A DNA stretch of 64,000 bases, taken from NCBI RefSeq assembly GCF_013386165.1, contig NZ_JACAOS010000012.1:124001-188000 (forward strand), in the 5' to 3' direction. Under the pieces are notes generated by a model. The model was not told the DNA's origin. It saw only the letters and a list, made by a program, of their open reading frames with translations, and did no database searches. Positions 18,441-26,461 of the stretch are shown in pieces (within the stretch, counting starts at the first letter, position 1; each line of letters begins with the position of its first letter). The position numbers and the translations under genes are program-made. This DNA is from Pseudomonas gingeri (GTDB lineage Bacteria > Pseudomonadota > Gammaproteobacteria > Pseudomonadales > Pseudomonadaceae).

Positions 18441-18940
18441 ACAGCCTCCCGAACAATGACGCCCTGGTGATTCATGACGGCCATGCCGAGTTGCTCGGCG
18501 ATATGTGCTTCCAGCCGGGCACCGCGAGACCGCTCCCAGTCGGGCAGCAGGCAGATGACCCCGCACAGGCCCAGGCGAGTCAGGTCGTAGGCCATGTAGT
18601 CGGCCCACTGCGCACCCTCGACGATGCCGTGGTCTGCTGGGTTCTCCACCTCGTAGCCCTTGGCGCGCAGTTGCTCGGCCACGGCGTTGAAGGCCGGGTA
18701 GTTGAAGTCCTTGATCCCTGTCATCGGCCCGGCCACGTACACGCGGTTGGCGCGGGCAGCCTGAAGCGTGACGCCTGGGTTCGCTGCCAGTTGCTTGCCG
18801 CGATCGAGGCCCATGGCGTAAGCCGCATCCTGGAACGTCATGAGCTCATCAGAGAAACGATGGATCTGGCCGGCGTACTGCTGGTGCAGGTTCTCGATTG
18901 CGTCTTGATCTTCTGGATGGTTTCGGTTTTCTGTAGGCAT
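18437..18940 (-). CDS. DUF4406 / nucleoside 2-deoxyribosyltransferase-like protein
   Basis: A 167-residue protein. The core VYVAGPMTGIKDFNYPAFNA, then LRAKGYEVENPADHG, WADYMAYDLTRLGLCGVICLL and WERSRGARLEAHIAEQLGM, follow the Rossmann-like pattern of nucleoside 2-deoxyribosyltransferase relatives common in phages. The family is linked to nucleotide-base exchange or nucleotide sensing. Catalysis here is not shown. It is the first gene of a six-gene leftward run and is divergent from a small gene at 19030. Confidence 0.75.
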   Translation of the reverse strand: MPTENRNHPEDQDAIENLHQQYAGQIHRFSDELMTFQDAAYAMGLDRGKQLAANPGVTLQAARANRVYVAGPMTGIKDFNYPAFNAVAEQLRAKGYEVENPADHGIVEGAQWADYMAYDLTRLGLCGVICLLPDWERSRGARLEAHIAEQLGMAVMNHQGVIVREAV

Positions 18941-19029
18941 GGGGAGTCCTTGCCCGGCATGCCCGGGCGGTGGAGTGAGGCGTCGGCAAATATCAGCTAC
19001 AGTTGGCCGATCAGTTCGGGGAGGTGCTT

Positions 19030-19269
19030 ATGCTTTGTTTCATTTGCGGGGCCGAGTCGGTCGATCACCACACGGCGTATGACGGTAGGGATGTTGGTTG
19101 TCCTGAGTGCGGGCGGCATATCATCAGCGGGAACCTGATAGCGGCCATGGCGCCAGGCTACGCGCCAGGGATTCAGGAGGCGCGGGAAGAGCTGAATCGA
19201 ATGCGCGACCGTGATGAGGTGCCGATACTTTCAACCGCCAACATCAGACTTCATCGGCTACACAACTGA
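19030..19269 (+). CDS. Small zinc-ribbon-like protein on the opposite strand
   Basis: A 79-residue protein preceded by GGGGAGGTG. Cys pairs CFICG and CPECG suggest a zinc ribbon. It is transcribed against the leftward early block and its last 19 bp overlap the 3' end of the methyltransferase gene. Orientation and isolation suggest a separately controlled gene. Confidence 0.6.
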   Translation: MLCFICGAESVDHHTAYDGRDVGCPECGRHIISGNLIAAMAPGYAPGIQEAREELNRMRDRDEVPILSTANIRLHRLHN

Positions 19270-20942
19270 GCCAATAAGCGCATCCCAATCCAGCGAACCA
19301 CTGGCACGGCCTTGCTGTTGCCGATCGCCTTGTAGCGTGGTCCGTCCGGGCACTCGCTGGCAGGCTTGCCGCGCCAAGGGATCTGCGTGTAGTCGTCAGG
19401 GAAGCCCTGAAGGCGCTCGCATTCGCGCGGTGTCAGGCGGCGGACAGCGCTGGTGGAAGACACGACGTTGGGGCCTAGGGCTGAATCAGTGTTGTCGACC
19501 TGCTTGCCGTAGTTGCTGGTCAAGGTCTGGGCTACGTCGCGGCATGCGACTATCGGCTGCCCACGGCCTGTTCCGCCCTCACTCCCATCGAACCCTTCAG
19601 CTTTCAGCGTATGGGTGATGTCGCCGGTGATACAGACGGCAACCTGGCCGCCGGCGTTGGCATGGCTTCCGGAGTGGTTCATTGCCCGCAAGGTCGGCGA
19701 GATCATGCCCGCATCAGCGCCGTGATCCTTGCAGGAGAAGGCAAGAATGGCGTTTTCCTGGCCACTGTTCCGGCCTAGGGCAAAAGCGAGCTTGTCACTA
19801 GTGACCGGGTCTTGCGTACCGTGCACTACCAGAAGTCCTGACTCGGCGTCCTGGTTGGTCGCGCTGCCGGCCGCTTTGCCGTTGGCATTGAGTGTGCCTG
19901 CTACGATAAAGGCTTCGGAGTCTGCACGATGGCTGCTTTGGGCCTGGGCGCGAAGGGCGGGGGCAGTTAGTGGGATGTCGTCGAGGCTGTAGCCTCCAGA
20001 CTTTCGAGCGCCGCCGGCGAGCGTTGGCGCAACAAAGAACGTCTCGCTTTCGATGTCTAGCCGGCTGTCTTTGGCTGTGAGCGTTGCTGCTCGCTCGATC
20101 GAGCCGGCCAGGCTGTGCCCGCCGAATGCCGGGATGCCGCCGAACATATCTACCGCTGGGCCCTCATCACCCTCGCAGTTCGGGCAACCGTAGTTTCCTA
20201 GGGCTTCGGCGAAGACATATCCGCACCCGCACTGGAGTGCAGGGCCGAAAGGAGCTGTGCCGGTAGCGTCTTGCCTCTCGCCTCGGCGCGGCGCAGTATC
20301 CCGGCGCACGCCTTCGCGCTCAAAAAGTACCTCGGCGGGATCGAATCCGTCTCGAGCACTTGAGATAACGAACACACGACGGCGTCGTTGGGCCAGGCCG
20401 AAATATTGGGCATCCAGAATCCGCCACGCGACTGTTCGGCGGGGTCCATACACACAACCAGCGTCCTTCCATTTGCCCCCTGGCGGCTTGAGTTCTTCGG
20501 ATTCGCCCACCAGGGCCCCGAGGAAGCAGCCGAACGCATTGCCTTTGTCTGAGAGGACACCGGGGACGTTTTCCCAGACGGTGACGGCGGGGGGCTTTCG
20601 ATCGAGGGCGCGAACATAGTCAATTGCATCTGCGAGCTCCACGTATTTGATGGTGAGGGCGCCACGGGGATCGGCCAGGCCTTCACGCATGCCAGCGACC
20701 GAAAAGGCCTGGCACGGTGTGCCGCCGACCAGCACGTCAGGCGCCGGGATCTTGCGGGCCAGCACCAGGGCGGCCAGCTTGGTCATGTCGCCGTGGTTTG
20801 GCACGTCGGGGTAGTGGTGGGCCAGCACTGCGCTGGGGAAGGGTTCGATCTCGGCGAACCAGGTAGGCACCATGCCCAGCGGGTGCCAGGCGGCGGTCGC
20901 GGCCTCGATGCCGCTGCACACTGAGCCGTATGTGATGTCCAT
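19251..20942 (-). CDS. dcm: DNA (cytosine-5-)-methyltransferase
   Basis: A 563-residue C5-cytosine methyltransferase. Seen in order: SAM-binding motif I (SVCSGIEAATAAW, residues 7-19), motif IV with catalytic Cys77 (GGTPCQAFS), motif VI ENV (124-126), motif VIII QRRRRVF (about 185-191) and the C-terminal RRLTPRECERLQGFPDDYTQ. Between them lie a CxC...CPNC zinc-ribbon-like insert (about 235-265) and a long target-recognition region. No cognate endonuclease gene is adjacent, so it is probably a phage self-protection enzyme. Confidence 0.93.
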   Translation of the reverse strand: MDITYGSVCSGIEAATAAWHPLGMVPTWFAEIEPFPSAVLAHHYPDVPNHGDMTKLAALVLARKIPAPDVLVGGTPCQAFSVAGMREGLADPRGALTIKYVELADAIDYVRALDRKPPAVTVWENVPGVLSDKGNAFGCFLGALVGESEELKPPGGKWKDAGCVYGPRRTVAWRILDAQYFGLAQRRRRVFVISSARDGFDPAEVLFEREGVRRDTAPRRGERQDATGTAPFGPALQCGCGYVFAEALGNYGCPNCEGDEGPAVDMFGGIPAFGGHSLAGSIERAATLTAKDSRLDIESETFFVAPTLAGGARKSGGYSLDDIPLTAPALRAQAQSSHRADSEAFIVAGTLNANGKAAGSATNQDAESGLLVVHGTQDPVTSDKLAFALGRNSGQENAILAFSCKDHGADAGMISPTLRAMNHSGSHANAGGQVAVCITGDITHTLKAEGFDGSEGGTGRGQPIVACRDVAQTLTSNYGKQVDNTDSALGPNVVSSTSAVRRLTPRECERLQGFPDDYTQIPWRGKPASECPDGPRYKAIGNSKAVPVVRWIGMRLLAQLCSR

Positions 20943-20998
20943 GGCAGGTCCTCGTCGGCGGCGTGATTGGTTGAGGTGTGGCGTTCAGCGCGGATTGG

Positions 20999-21397
20999 TC
21001 AGGCCGCCAGGTCTTGCTGCGCCTGCGGCTTCGGCGGCCACTCGCTGAACCCGACCTTCGGTGCTTTCGTCTTCGGGTTGATGATTGGCTCGCCCTTGGC
21101 ATTGACAAGCACCGCCTTGGCCCTGATGTGCATGTCCCGGCACCTCAGAGTCTTGCGCGCCAACTCAATGAACTGCTCGGCGTACTGCGGCGCGTCGAAG
21201 AGCGGTGAGAGTTGGCGGACCGTACCCCCCCCCATGATCTTCTCGGTTCGCTTGGCGACCAACTCCAGCCATTCGGCTTCCGGGATCGGCTCGACGCCAC
21301 CAGGGGCCTTGGGGTTCTTCCGGGTGCCGCTGACTTTCTTGCGGGCCTCGGTCTTGGCGACATCGAGGGTCATTCCAAACACTGCAAAGGTGCTCAT
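20999..21397 (-). CDS. Hypothetical phage protein
   Basis: A 132-residue basic, Lys/Pro-rich protein (GTRKNPKAPGGVEPIPEAEW, KTLRCRDMHIRAKAVLVNAK). It lies 56 bp upstream of the methyltransferase and is co-oriented. No recognised domain. Confidence 0.7.
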   Translation of the reverse strand: MSTFAVFGMTLDVAKTEARKKVSGTRKNPKAPGGVEPIPEAEWLELVAKRTEKIMGGGTVRQLSPLFDAPQYAEQFIELARKTLRCRDMHIRAKAVLVNAKGEPIINPKTKAPKVGFSEWPPKPQAQQDLAA

Positions 21398-21498
21398 GGG
21401 TTATCTCCGGGCAGCCTCTGGCCTCGCCAGGGTGGCGTGATTGGTTGAAGTGGGCTATTGGTTAAGGCCCGGCATGGAGCCGGATCAAGGAGATTTCC

Positions 21499-21765
21499 GT
21501 GGACTGCGCACAAGTAGCAAATGTCGCGTCGCTTTTCGTTGGACTGGCTTCCGCAGGATTCTGGGTGATTGCGGCAATCGTAAAAGCGCCTGTACCGCCA
21601 GAGTTCAAGGGGGTGCCAGATGGCGACTACTGGAAGTGTGCGGTGATTGACGGTGGCGAGCTTTTTGGGACGCTTCGCTTACAGTCAAAGTGGAACAGTA
21701 GAGCGGCATTTGCAGCGGCGGCAACGGTTTTGCTCCAGATTGCAGCCAACGTGCTCAGTAGCTGA
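21499..21765 (+). CDS. Small membrane protein on the opposite strand
   Basis: An 88-residue protein with GTG start and AAGGAG 6 bp upstream. The N-terminal hydrophobic segment (VASLFVGLASAGFWVIAAIV) and a second hydrophobic C-terminal stretch predict one or two membrane helices. It is inserted against the leftward early genes and ends 6 bp from the convergent next gene. Confidence 0.6.
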   Translation: MDCAQVANVASLFVGLASAGFWVIAAIVKAPVPPEFKGVPDGDYWKCAVIDGGELFGTLRLQSKWNSRAAFAAAATVLLQIAANVLSS

Positions 21766-21771
21766 ATGCCG

Positions 21772-22173
21772 TCAGGCGCGCCGGACTTTGAAATGCAGCA
21801 TTGCCCTGATGCTGTGGCAGTAATCCTGAAGCCGCTCATAGGCCTTGTACTTGGCCTGGCCTCGAGTAGCAGCCCAGACCCTGACCAGGTCTTCGCGGGC
21901 TTCCCGGTTCCAGTTGAGATCGTCCCAATCATGTTTGAACGGCAGGACCAGCCACTCTTTCAGCGGTAGCGTCTCGGCCATTTCGCCGTACTGCATTTCG
22001 TGGGTGGGATGGTAGTTGCTGATCCGCTTCTTTGGGTCTTCGTCCAGCACCACGCCGATGTAGTGGCCGCGATCTGCCAGGATGACGCCGGGCTTTCCGT
22101 AGGCGATGACGCGGCGGCCGACTTCGGCGGGCACCTGATAGTGCTGCCGGACGTATGCGCAGTTGTGGCTCAT
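21772..22173 (-). CDS. Hypothetical phage protein
   Basis: A 133-residue protein. ATG 22173 (MSHNCAYVRQHYQVPAEVGR) is preferred over an in-frame TTG 12 bp upstream because GGAG is 6 bp before it. The N-terminal half, with RRVIAYGKPGVILADRGHYIGV, resembles a recurrent pseudomonad phage protein of unknown function. Confidence 0.75.
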   Translation of the reverse strand: MSHNCAYVRQHYQVPAEVGRRVIAYGKPGVILADRGHYIGVVLDEDPKKRISNYHPTHEMQYGEMAETLPLKEWLVLPFKHDWDDLNWNREAREDLVRVWAATRGQAKYKAYERLQDYCHSIRAMLHFKVRRA

Positions 22174-22229
22174 GGTGTTCTCCAATGCAGGTGCCGCCCT
22201 CCGTGACCGGATGCAGCGAATGGGGTGGG

Positions 22230-22592
22230 TTATGCAGGTCTTTCGACTTCGTCGTCAGGCTCGGGCGGATCGTCGGCGAGAGACTTGAGGCCCGCCGCCC
22301 GAATTAGCATCGACACCTTTTCGCTAACAACAAAGGGTGTCGTGACACACTTGAGCATCTGCGCCGCTGTTTCGAAGTCGGCGGCGATCACGTTGCGCAG
22401 CAGGGTCTGGTGCACCTCCTGCTGATTGTTGAAGCCGTGCTGCTTCATCAGGCGCTTGAGGTCTTTCTTGAAGATGCCGGCTACCTCAACCGTAAACTTC
22501 TCGACGCCCAATGCAGCGTTCTTCTCCGCCGCCTTCTCGCGCTTGCGTCGCTGCTTCAAGGCTTCCGTCGTGGGTTGTGCTTGCTCGGCCAT
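22230..22592 (-). CDS. Hypothetical phage protein, possibly DNA binding
   Basis: A 120-residue protein. The N-terminus is a charged helix (EALKQRRKREKAAEKNAALG). The middle MKQHGFNNQQEVHQTLLRNVI looks like a ribbon-helix-helix or HTH segment. No family named. Confidence 0.65.
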   Translation of the reverse strand: MAEQAQPTTEALKQRRKREKAAEKNAALGVEKFTVEVAGIFKKDLKRLMKQHGFNNQQEVHQTLLRNVIAADFETAAQMLKCVTTPFVVSEKVSMLIRAAGLKSLADDPPEPDDEVERPA

Positions 22593-22671
22593 GGCGGCTC
22601 TCTGTGTTTGCCGCCGGTAACTCGATGAACATCCGCCGGCGGGCGTTGGCGATCTTGCTCGGGCGTCTCAT
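22486..22671 (-). CDS. Possible small overlapping gene
   Basis: A 61-codon frame whose ATG overlaps the stop of the upstream gene (ATGA) and whose 3' 107 bp overlap the 120-residue gene in another frame. Very basic N-terminus (MRRPSKIANARRRMF). It may be real or a coupling frame only. Confidence 0.25.
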   Translation of the reverse strand: MRRPSKIANARRRMFIELPAANTESRHGRASTTHDGSLEAATQAREGGGEERCIGRREVYG

Positions 22672-22982
22672 GCTGGATCCGCGAACTTGAATCCGTTCTC
22701 TTTAGCGATCAGCGTCGCGCGCTTGATGTGCATGCGCAGGGCCTTCGCTGCTTCGCTTGCGGTCTTTCCGGCTTCGGCCTGAGCTTTGACTGAGGGCGCC
22801 AGCTTGTCGCGCTCGGCCCGCAGGCGTTCGTGGTGGCCGGTAGTGCCCAGGTGCGGGGCAAACGAGCTGACGCCGCGGGCAATCTCTTTGATCTGGCCGC
22901 CGCCACCGAAGAACTGATCCATCTGCCTGTTGAGTTCGTCGATCACGGCATCGCGCGGGTTCGCCATCGGTACGCCGATCAT
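22668..22982 (-). CDS. Hypothetical phage protein with HTH-like C-terminus
   Basis: A 104-residue protein, possibly starting at the internal MANPRDAVIDELNRQ. The C-terminal QAEAGKTASEAAKALRMHIK looks like a homeodomain-type HTH. It overlaps its upstream neighbour by 4 bp. Confidence 0.65.
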   Translation of the reverse strand: MIGVPMANPRDAVIDELNRQMDQFFGGGGQIKEIARGVSSFAPHLGTTGHHERLRAERDKLAPSVKAQAEAGKTASEAAKALRMHIKRATLIAKENGFKFADPA

Positions 22983-23341
22983 CGTGAAGCTCCGTAGTAG
23001 GCGAAGACCCCGAGCATCAGCGACATGCCGACAGTCCAGCGGAGCAGCGTTGCGCCGAAGCGCTTTGCCGTCTTGCTGGTCGCTTCGATGCGGTCTGCGT
23101 TCTTTTCGAGTTGTTCGGCGTACTGGCAGGCGCCGTCGTGCCCCTGGCGGGCGCCGCGAGAGCGGCCGGTAGATCGCTCAACCACGTCGAACTTGCCGGC
23201 GCCCAACGGCACAACATTGAAGCGCGGCAGGCGCATCGGCTCCAGGCGCCCGATCTTCTGGTACATCTCAGAGGTGGACAGCGACAGGCGATCTCGCAAC
23301 ACCTGCAGAACGGCTTGTTTCTGGCGAATGGTCTGGTTCAT
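22979..23341 (-). CDS. Hypothetical phage membrane-anchored protein
   Basis: A 120-residue protein. ATG 23341 is preceded by AAGGAG at 5 bp. The soluble N-terminal part has MNQTIRQKQAVLQVLRDRLS, and the C-terminus ends in one membrane segment (TLLRWTVGMSLMLGVFAYYG). Function unknown. Confidence 0.7.
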   Translation of the reverse strand: MNQTIRQKQAVLQVLRDRLSLSTSEMYQKIGRLEPMRLPRFNVVPLGAGKFDVVERSTGRSRGARQGHDGACQYAEQLEKNADRIEATSKTAKRFGATLLRWTVGMSLMLGVFAYYGASR

Positions 23342-23842
23342 GTCGACTCCTTGATCTGGGCTGCGGTTATTCGTCAGCACCCTGGCCGCCAGATCTTGCC
23401 GGTTGGCTCTGGGGAGGGTGCTGACGGGTAACGACAGGTGTAAAAAAGCCCGAGAAATCCCGGGCCTTTACTGCTGCTCACAGGTACCACCCTACGTGAG
23501 CGCTTATGCCTTCATAGGGAAGGGCTTTTGCTTCGGCTATTTCTTCATGGCGACTCTCCTGCTGTTCGCTCACTGGGCAGGCAGTGGCCACCTATTGAAT
23601 TGGGTGCCAGTCTTTCCCGGCTGTCCGTCGTACTCTTCCGACTGTCAGCGTTCTTGATTTGGCTCATTGGCTAAGCCTTCGCTCATACGGAGCGAAACGA
23701 ACACTGCTTTGGAGTGCCCACAAAGACCGTATTGTCCGACGGCCGTGGCGGAGGCGGCTTAATCCCCGCTCAGGATTCTTTCAGCGACAGGCTGTCATCC
23801 CGCTGCACCCTGTCGCCAAGGTGCAGAAGTGATGTTTACGGG
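23342..23842. other. Non-coding stretch with a leftward terminator
   Basis: Read leftward, a CCCG / CGGG hairpin followed by CTTTTTT lies at 23442-23470 and would separate the LuxR-HTH gene from the block further left. Only very short leftward frames occur here (about 31 and 39 codons, the latter with an internal TGA). No confident gene. Confidence 0.55.
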
Positions 23843-24223
23843 TTAAGCGGTGAGGCTTGGCCGTTCCGCCTGGCGCAGCACTCGCACCTGGGCTGTTCGA
23901 CGCTCCGGCACCCGGCGATCACGTCGCATTGCGTCATCACCGATTACCGCGTGCATGGCGATCAGAGCGGCAAGGACGAAGCACATCGGCGAAATGATCT
24001 GCCGCTTCATTGCCTCGGCCACCATTGCTGTCTGGCGGTGCACGCCAAGCTTGAACATCGCACTGCTCAGTCGCTTGACGACCGTGCAGGCCGCAACGTC
24101 GAACTGGCGGGCGATCTCCTTGGCCGTCTTGCCCTGGGCCGCTGACAGCAGGTACTGAAGTTCTTTCGGCGCAAGGCCCATACCGAGCTGGCCTTTCCAT
24201 GTGCCGTTGATGATTGTGTTCAT
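23843..24223 (-). CDS. LuxR-type HTH regulator
   Basis: A 126-residue protein. Residues about 17-70 form a LuxR/GerE-type HTH (APKELQYLLSAAQGKTAKEI, then TVVKRLSSAMFKLGVHRQTA). A hydrophobic stretch (PMCFVLAALIAMHAVIG) and a very basic Arg-rich tail follow. ATG 24223 has GGGAG upstream. It is the first leftward gene after the distal operators, a position where lambda carries N. Regulation of phage genes is inferred. Confidence 0.75.
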   Translation of the reverse strand: MNTIINGTWKGQLGMGLAPKELQYLLSAAQGKTAKEIARQFDVAACTVVKRLSSAMFKLGVHRQTAMVAEAMKRQIISPMCFVLAALIAMHAVIGDDAMRRDRRVPERRTAQVRVLRQAERPSLTA

Positions 24224-24537
24224 CGTTTTGACTCCCGGTTGTTTTCCCGTCTGGCCCTGTCGCCAAGGCCAGCCAGTGAAAAATTCGGCGATCGTTGGCG
24301 CTACTGGCGCGGTACCGATCTGTTCAGATTGTTTCTCTGGCCGCGACTCCGTCCGCCAGAACACTTTTTTCGATCGCTTTACGCTGCGCGCCTTGGGTAG
24401 TGGCCACCCATCTGAACCGTTGAGGCCGGTTCATCGCTGCCTTTCTGCCTTGTGTGGCCGGTATCGATCCGGCAAGGGTGAATCGGTGGATCTAAAGAGC
24501 GGTGCTGCTGGGCCGGTGTTGCGTCGGCTTGAGATGT

Positions 24538-24579
24538 AAATTAGCAACTGCTAAATATTTTATCAATAGCATTTGCTAA
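24538..24579 (-). promoter_or_regulatory. Leftward early promoter with two repressor operators (OL-like)
   Basis: On the minus strand TTGATA (24566-24561), a 17-bp spacer and TAATTT (24543-24538) form a good promoter. TTAGCAACTGCTAA (24541-24554), a perfect 14-bp palindrome, covers the -10. ATAGCATTTGCTAA (24566-24579) touches the -35. Their centres are 25 bp apart. The same motif and spacing recur between cI and cro, 1.5 kb away. Confidence 0.8.
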
Positions 24580-24596
24580 ATTATTTTTTGCGAGAC

Positions 24597-24682
24597 GAAA
24601 AAAAACCGCTCAGCGGCGGCTTGTTTCAGGACGATCAGGGGAGGGTAGAAACAGAAAGCCCGGCACTGGGCCGGGCTTTGAA
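24597..24682 (-). terminator. Tandem terminators closing the cI operon
   Basis: Leftward, the stem AAAGCCCGGC / GCCGGGCTTT (24655-24679) comes first, then CCGC-TGA-GCGG followed by eight T (24616-24598). They end the leftward transcript of cI and the two genes after it before it reaches the distal operators. Confidence 0.75.
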
Positions 24683-24695
24683 ATACGGATTGGTA

Positions 24696-25061
24696 CTATG
24701 GGTTAACGAACTTTGCGGCAGTGAATGCAAGTCCGGCCAAGACCACGGCCACCTGCACGAAGCGCCATGTGGAGTCACCAATGACCTTATGGAGATCGGC
24801 AGATATTGTGCCCTGCAACGCCTCAAGATCCGACTTCGTAGCCATGGTCTTCTCGACGTTGTCTAGCTTTGTTTCTACGCGAGCAAGCCTCTCCCGGATG
24901 TCGGGGATCGCCTTCTCAAGCGCCGCTACTCGAGCGTCCATCTCACCACCTCCAGGCGGCTCATTCGGCCCGCCATTACGCTCTCTTTCCCGATCCAAAT
25001 CTTTGGTTACCGCTTCATACTGCGCTTGCAGCAGGCGAACATCAATCTTCTCGGAGGACAT
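24696..25061 (-). CDS. Coiled-coil membrane-anchored protein in rexB position
   Basis: A 121-residue protein. Residues about 10-90 form a charged coiled coil (ARVAALEKAIPDIRERLARV, ETKLDNVEKTMATKSDLEAL). One C-terminal membrane segment follows (FVQVAVVLAGLAFTAAKFV). It overlaps the preceding gene by 20 bp and should be co-transcribed with cI in the lysogen. The architecture recalls phage inhibitory coiled-coil membrane proteins. A superinfection-exclusion role is inference from position. Confidence 0.75.
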   Translation of the reverse strand: MSSEKIDVRLLQAQYEAVTKDLDRERERNGGPNEPPGGGEMDARVAALEKAIPDIRERLARVETKLDNVEKTMATKSDLEALQGTISADLHKVIGDSTWRFVQVAVVLAGLAFTAAKFVNP

Positions 25062-25275
25062 TGACCGTCTCCTGATCCTGGATCTCTTTCAGAATATCTA
25101 GTTGTCCCTGAATCCCTGAGAAAACCTCGTATGCCTCATCAAACGCCTCTCTTGGAACTCCTTCAATGCGCATAATGGCCGCGCTCAGATTCATAAGTGA
25201 GGCGCTCTGAAGTACGCCAAGCCTCACAAGGCGAGAGATCACTAGCCTCTGCTGCGCATCATCGACAGGATTCAT
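25042..25275 (-). CDS. Small helical protein in rexA position
   Basis: A 77-residue all-helical, mildly acidic protein (RLVISRLVRLGVLQSASLMN, then DEAYEVFSGIQGQLDILKEI). It lies 42 bp after cI and overlaps the coiled-coil gene by 20 bp, so the three probably form one lysogenic operon. No known family. Confidence 0.7.
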   Translation of the reverse strand: MNPVDDAQQRLVISRLVRLGVLQSASLMNLSAAIMRIEGVPREAFDEAYEVFSGIQGQLDILKEIQDQETVNVLRED

Positions 25276-25317
25276 CTCATTTCATCCTTGGATTAAACAT
25301 TTGGCTGAGTCACCCAA

Positions 25318-26031
25318 TTATAACTTTCTGGTATTCCAGGCCAGCAAAACTCGTGCCTGGATATGGACTTTTTCCAGATCTGCCCCACCGATCATCTGCG
25401 GCGGATAAGCAGAGTTGTCCGAGATCATCCGCAAGGAGCCGCCGGCAATTCGCTGCAGGCGCTTGATGAACATCTGCCCGTCGAGGGTAAAGAAGTAAAT
25501 GGCGTCGGCGCGGATCTCGGTTATACCCCGATCCACCAGCAGCGAGTCGCCATCACTGAACGTAGGCGCCATGCTGTCGCCATCCCCGGTGACGATCGCC
25601 AGGTTCTCCAGCTTCGAGTAGGTCAGACCCTGGGTGCGCAGCCAGTCCAGATGGACTGTCATATCTCGAATTACTTCTACATGATGATCGGGCGGAAAAC
25701 GCCCATCGCCCATGGACCCGGCGACATCGAAATGCGGGATTTTGATGAAGCTGGCGTCTTTCGCTTTCCTGTGCGAATCGATCGCGATCACATTGCTCTC
25801 CGTGCCTAAGTCGCTATCTGGCTCCGTAGAGCTGGGAGAAATCAGGGTGCCTGCCTTGAGCCCTACCTTCTGCTCAAGGGTTGCGGCTGCCTTCTCGCCT
25901 AGCTTGCGGTGCCCATTCAGAAGCTGCGACAAATACGAAGCGTCCAGCCCGTAGTCGTTCGCAAAATCTTTTTGGCTCTTTTGCCCCATGGCGCGGCGTA
26001 GAGCCTTTATCCGAAGTTGGTTGATGTCCAT
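25318..26031 (-). CDS. cI: CI-type phage repressor (S24 self-cleaving)
   Basis: About 237 residues. N-terminal HTH at residues 8-60 (MGQKSQKDFANDYGLDASYL, SQLLNGHRKLGE). The C-terminal S24 domain has the Ala-Gly cleavage site (VAGSM, 104-105), nucleophile Ser153 (GDSMAPTF) and Lys190 (MFIKRL). It should maintain lysogeny and be inactivated by RecA after DNA damage. An in-frame ATG at 26058 would add nine residues. It lies inside the first operator-like site and near a possible leftward start point, so a leaderless lambda-like start there cannot be excluded. Confidence 0.9.
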   Translation of the reverse strand: MDINQLRIKALRRAMGQKSQKDFANDYGLDASYLSQLLNGHRKLGEKAAATLEQKVGLKAGTLISPSSTEPDSDLGTESNVIAIDSHRKAKDASFIKIPHFDVAGSMGDGRFPPDHHVEVIRDMTVHLDWLRTQGLTYSKLENLAIVTGDGDSMAPTFSDGDSLLVDRGITEIRADAIYFFTLDGQMFIKRLQRIAGGSLRMISDNSAYPPQMIGGADLEKVHIQARVLLAWNTRKL

Positions 26032-26051
26032 CAGCCAATGATCGCCCTCAG

Positions 26052-26108
26052 TTAGCATTCAGTAAATTACGGTTTGCTATTGCCAGTCGCATTAGCAAAC
26101 GCTAATCT
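26052..26108. promoter_or_regulatory. Central operator region (OR-like) with rightward promoter
   Basis: Three sites related to TTAGCA-NN-TGCTAA are seen: 26052-26065 (left half good), 26067-26080 (right half good) and 26092-26105 (TTAGCAAACGCTAA, best). The rightward promoter TTGCCA (26080-26085), 17 bp, TAATCT (26103-26108) has the best operator across its spacer and -10. The last two centres are 25 bp apart, the same spacing as the distal pair. Confidence 0.78.
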
Positions 26109-26131
26109 TCCCTGTAATACAGGAGATGCAC

Positions 26132-26407
26132 ATGAATCTGCGCGAATTTCTTAAGCCTTTGGAGGGTGGCTCTGTTGCCGCTTTTGCAAAGGCCTGCGAA
26201 ACGAGCCCTGGCCAGTTAAAGCAGGTTGCCTACGGCAATCGACGGCCAAGCGCTTCGCTCGCAATCAACGTTGAGCGCGAAAGCTCTGGGCAGGTCACCT
26301 GCGAAGAGTTGCGACCCGACATCGACTGGGCATACGTACGGGGAACAAATCCCGGCAGCCTTAAGGCCGCCGATCCATGTAGCCAGTATCCAGCCTTCAG
26401 GTCCTGA
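26132..26407 (+). CDS. Cro-like regulator (YdaS family)
   Basis: A 91-residue protein from ATG 26132, chosen because AGGAG is 6 bp upstream; the ATG at 26126 abuts the AGGAG. The N-terminal 60 residues form a YdaS/Cro-type HTH (NLREFLKPLEGGSVAAFAKA, GQLKQVAYGNRRPSASLAIN). It is the first gene rightward from the operator region, divergent from cI. Confidence 0.82.
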   Translation: MNLREFLKPLEGGSVAAFAKACETSPGQLKQVAYGNRRPSASLAINVERESSGQVTCEELRPDIDWAYVRGTNPGSLKAADPCSQYPAFRS

Positions 26408-26461
26408 CCGACAGGCAGACGATTTATCTGTTCATTCATCCAGTACCTGAATTTCAGACAC

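Noticed and set aside
23478..23686. Two tiny leftward frames (31 and 39 codons, the longer with an internal TGA) joined by a GTGA overlap
   Set aside because: The peptides look protein-like, but there is no good RBS and one frame is interrupted. Too little to call a gene.
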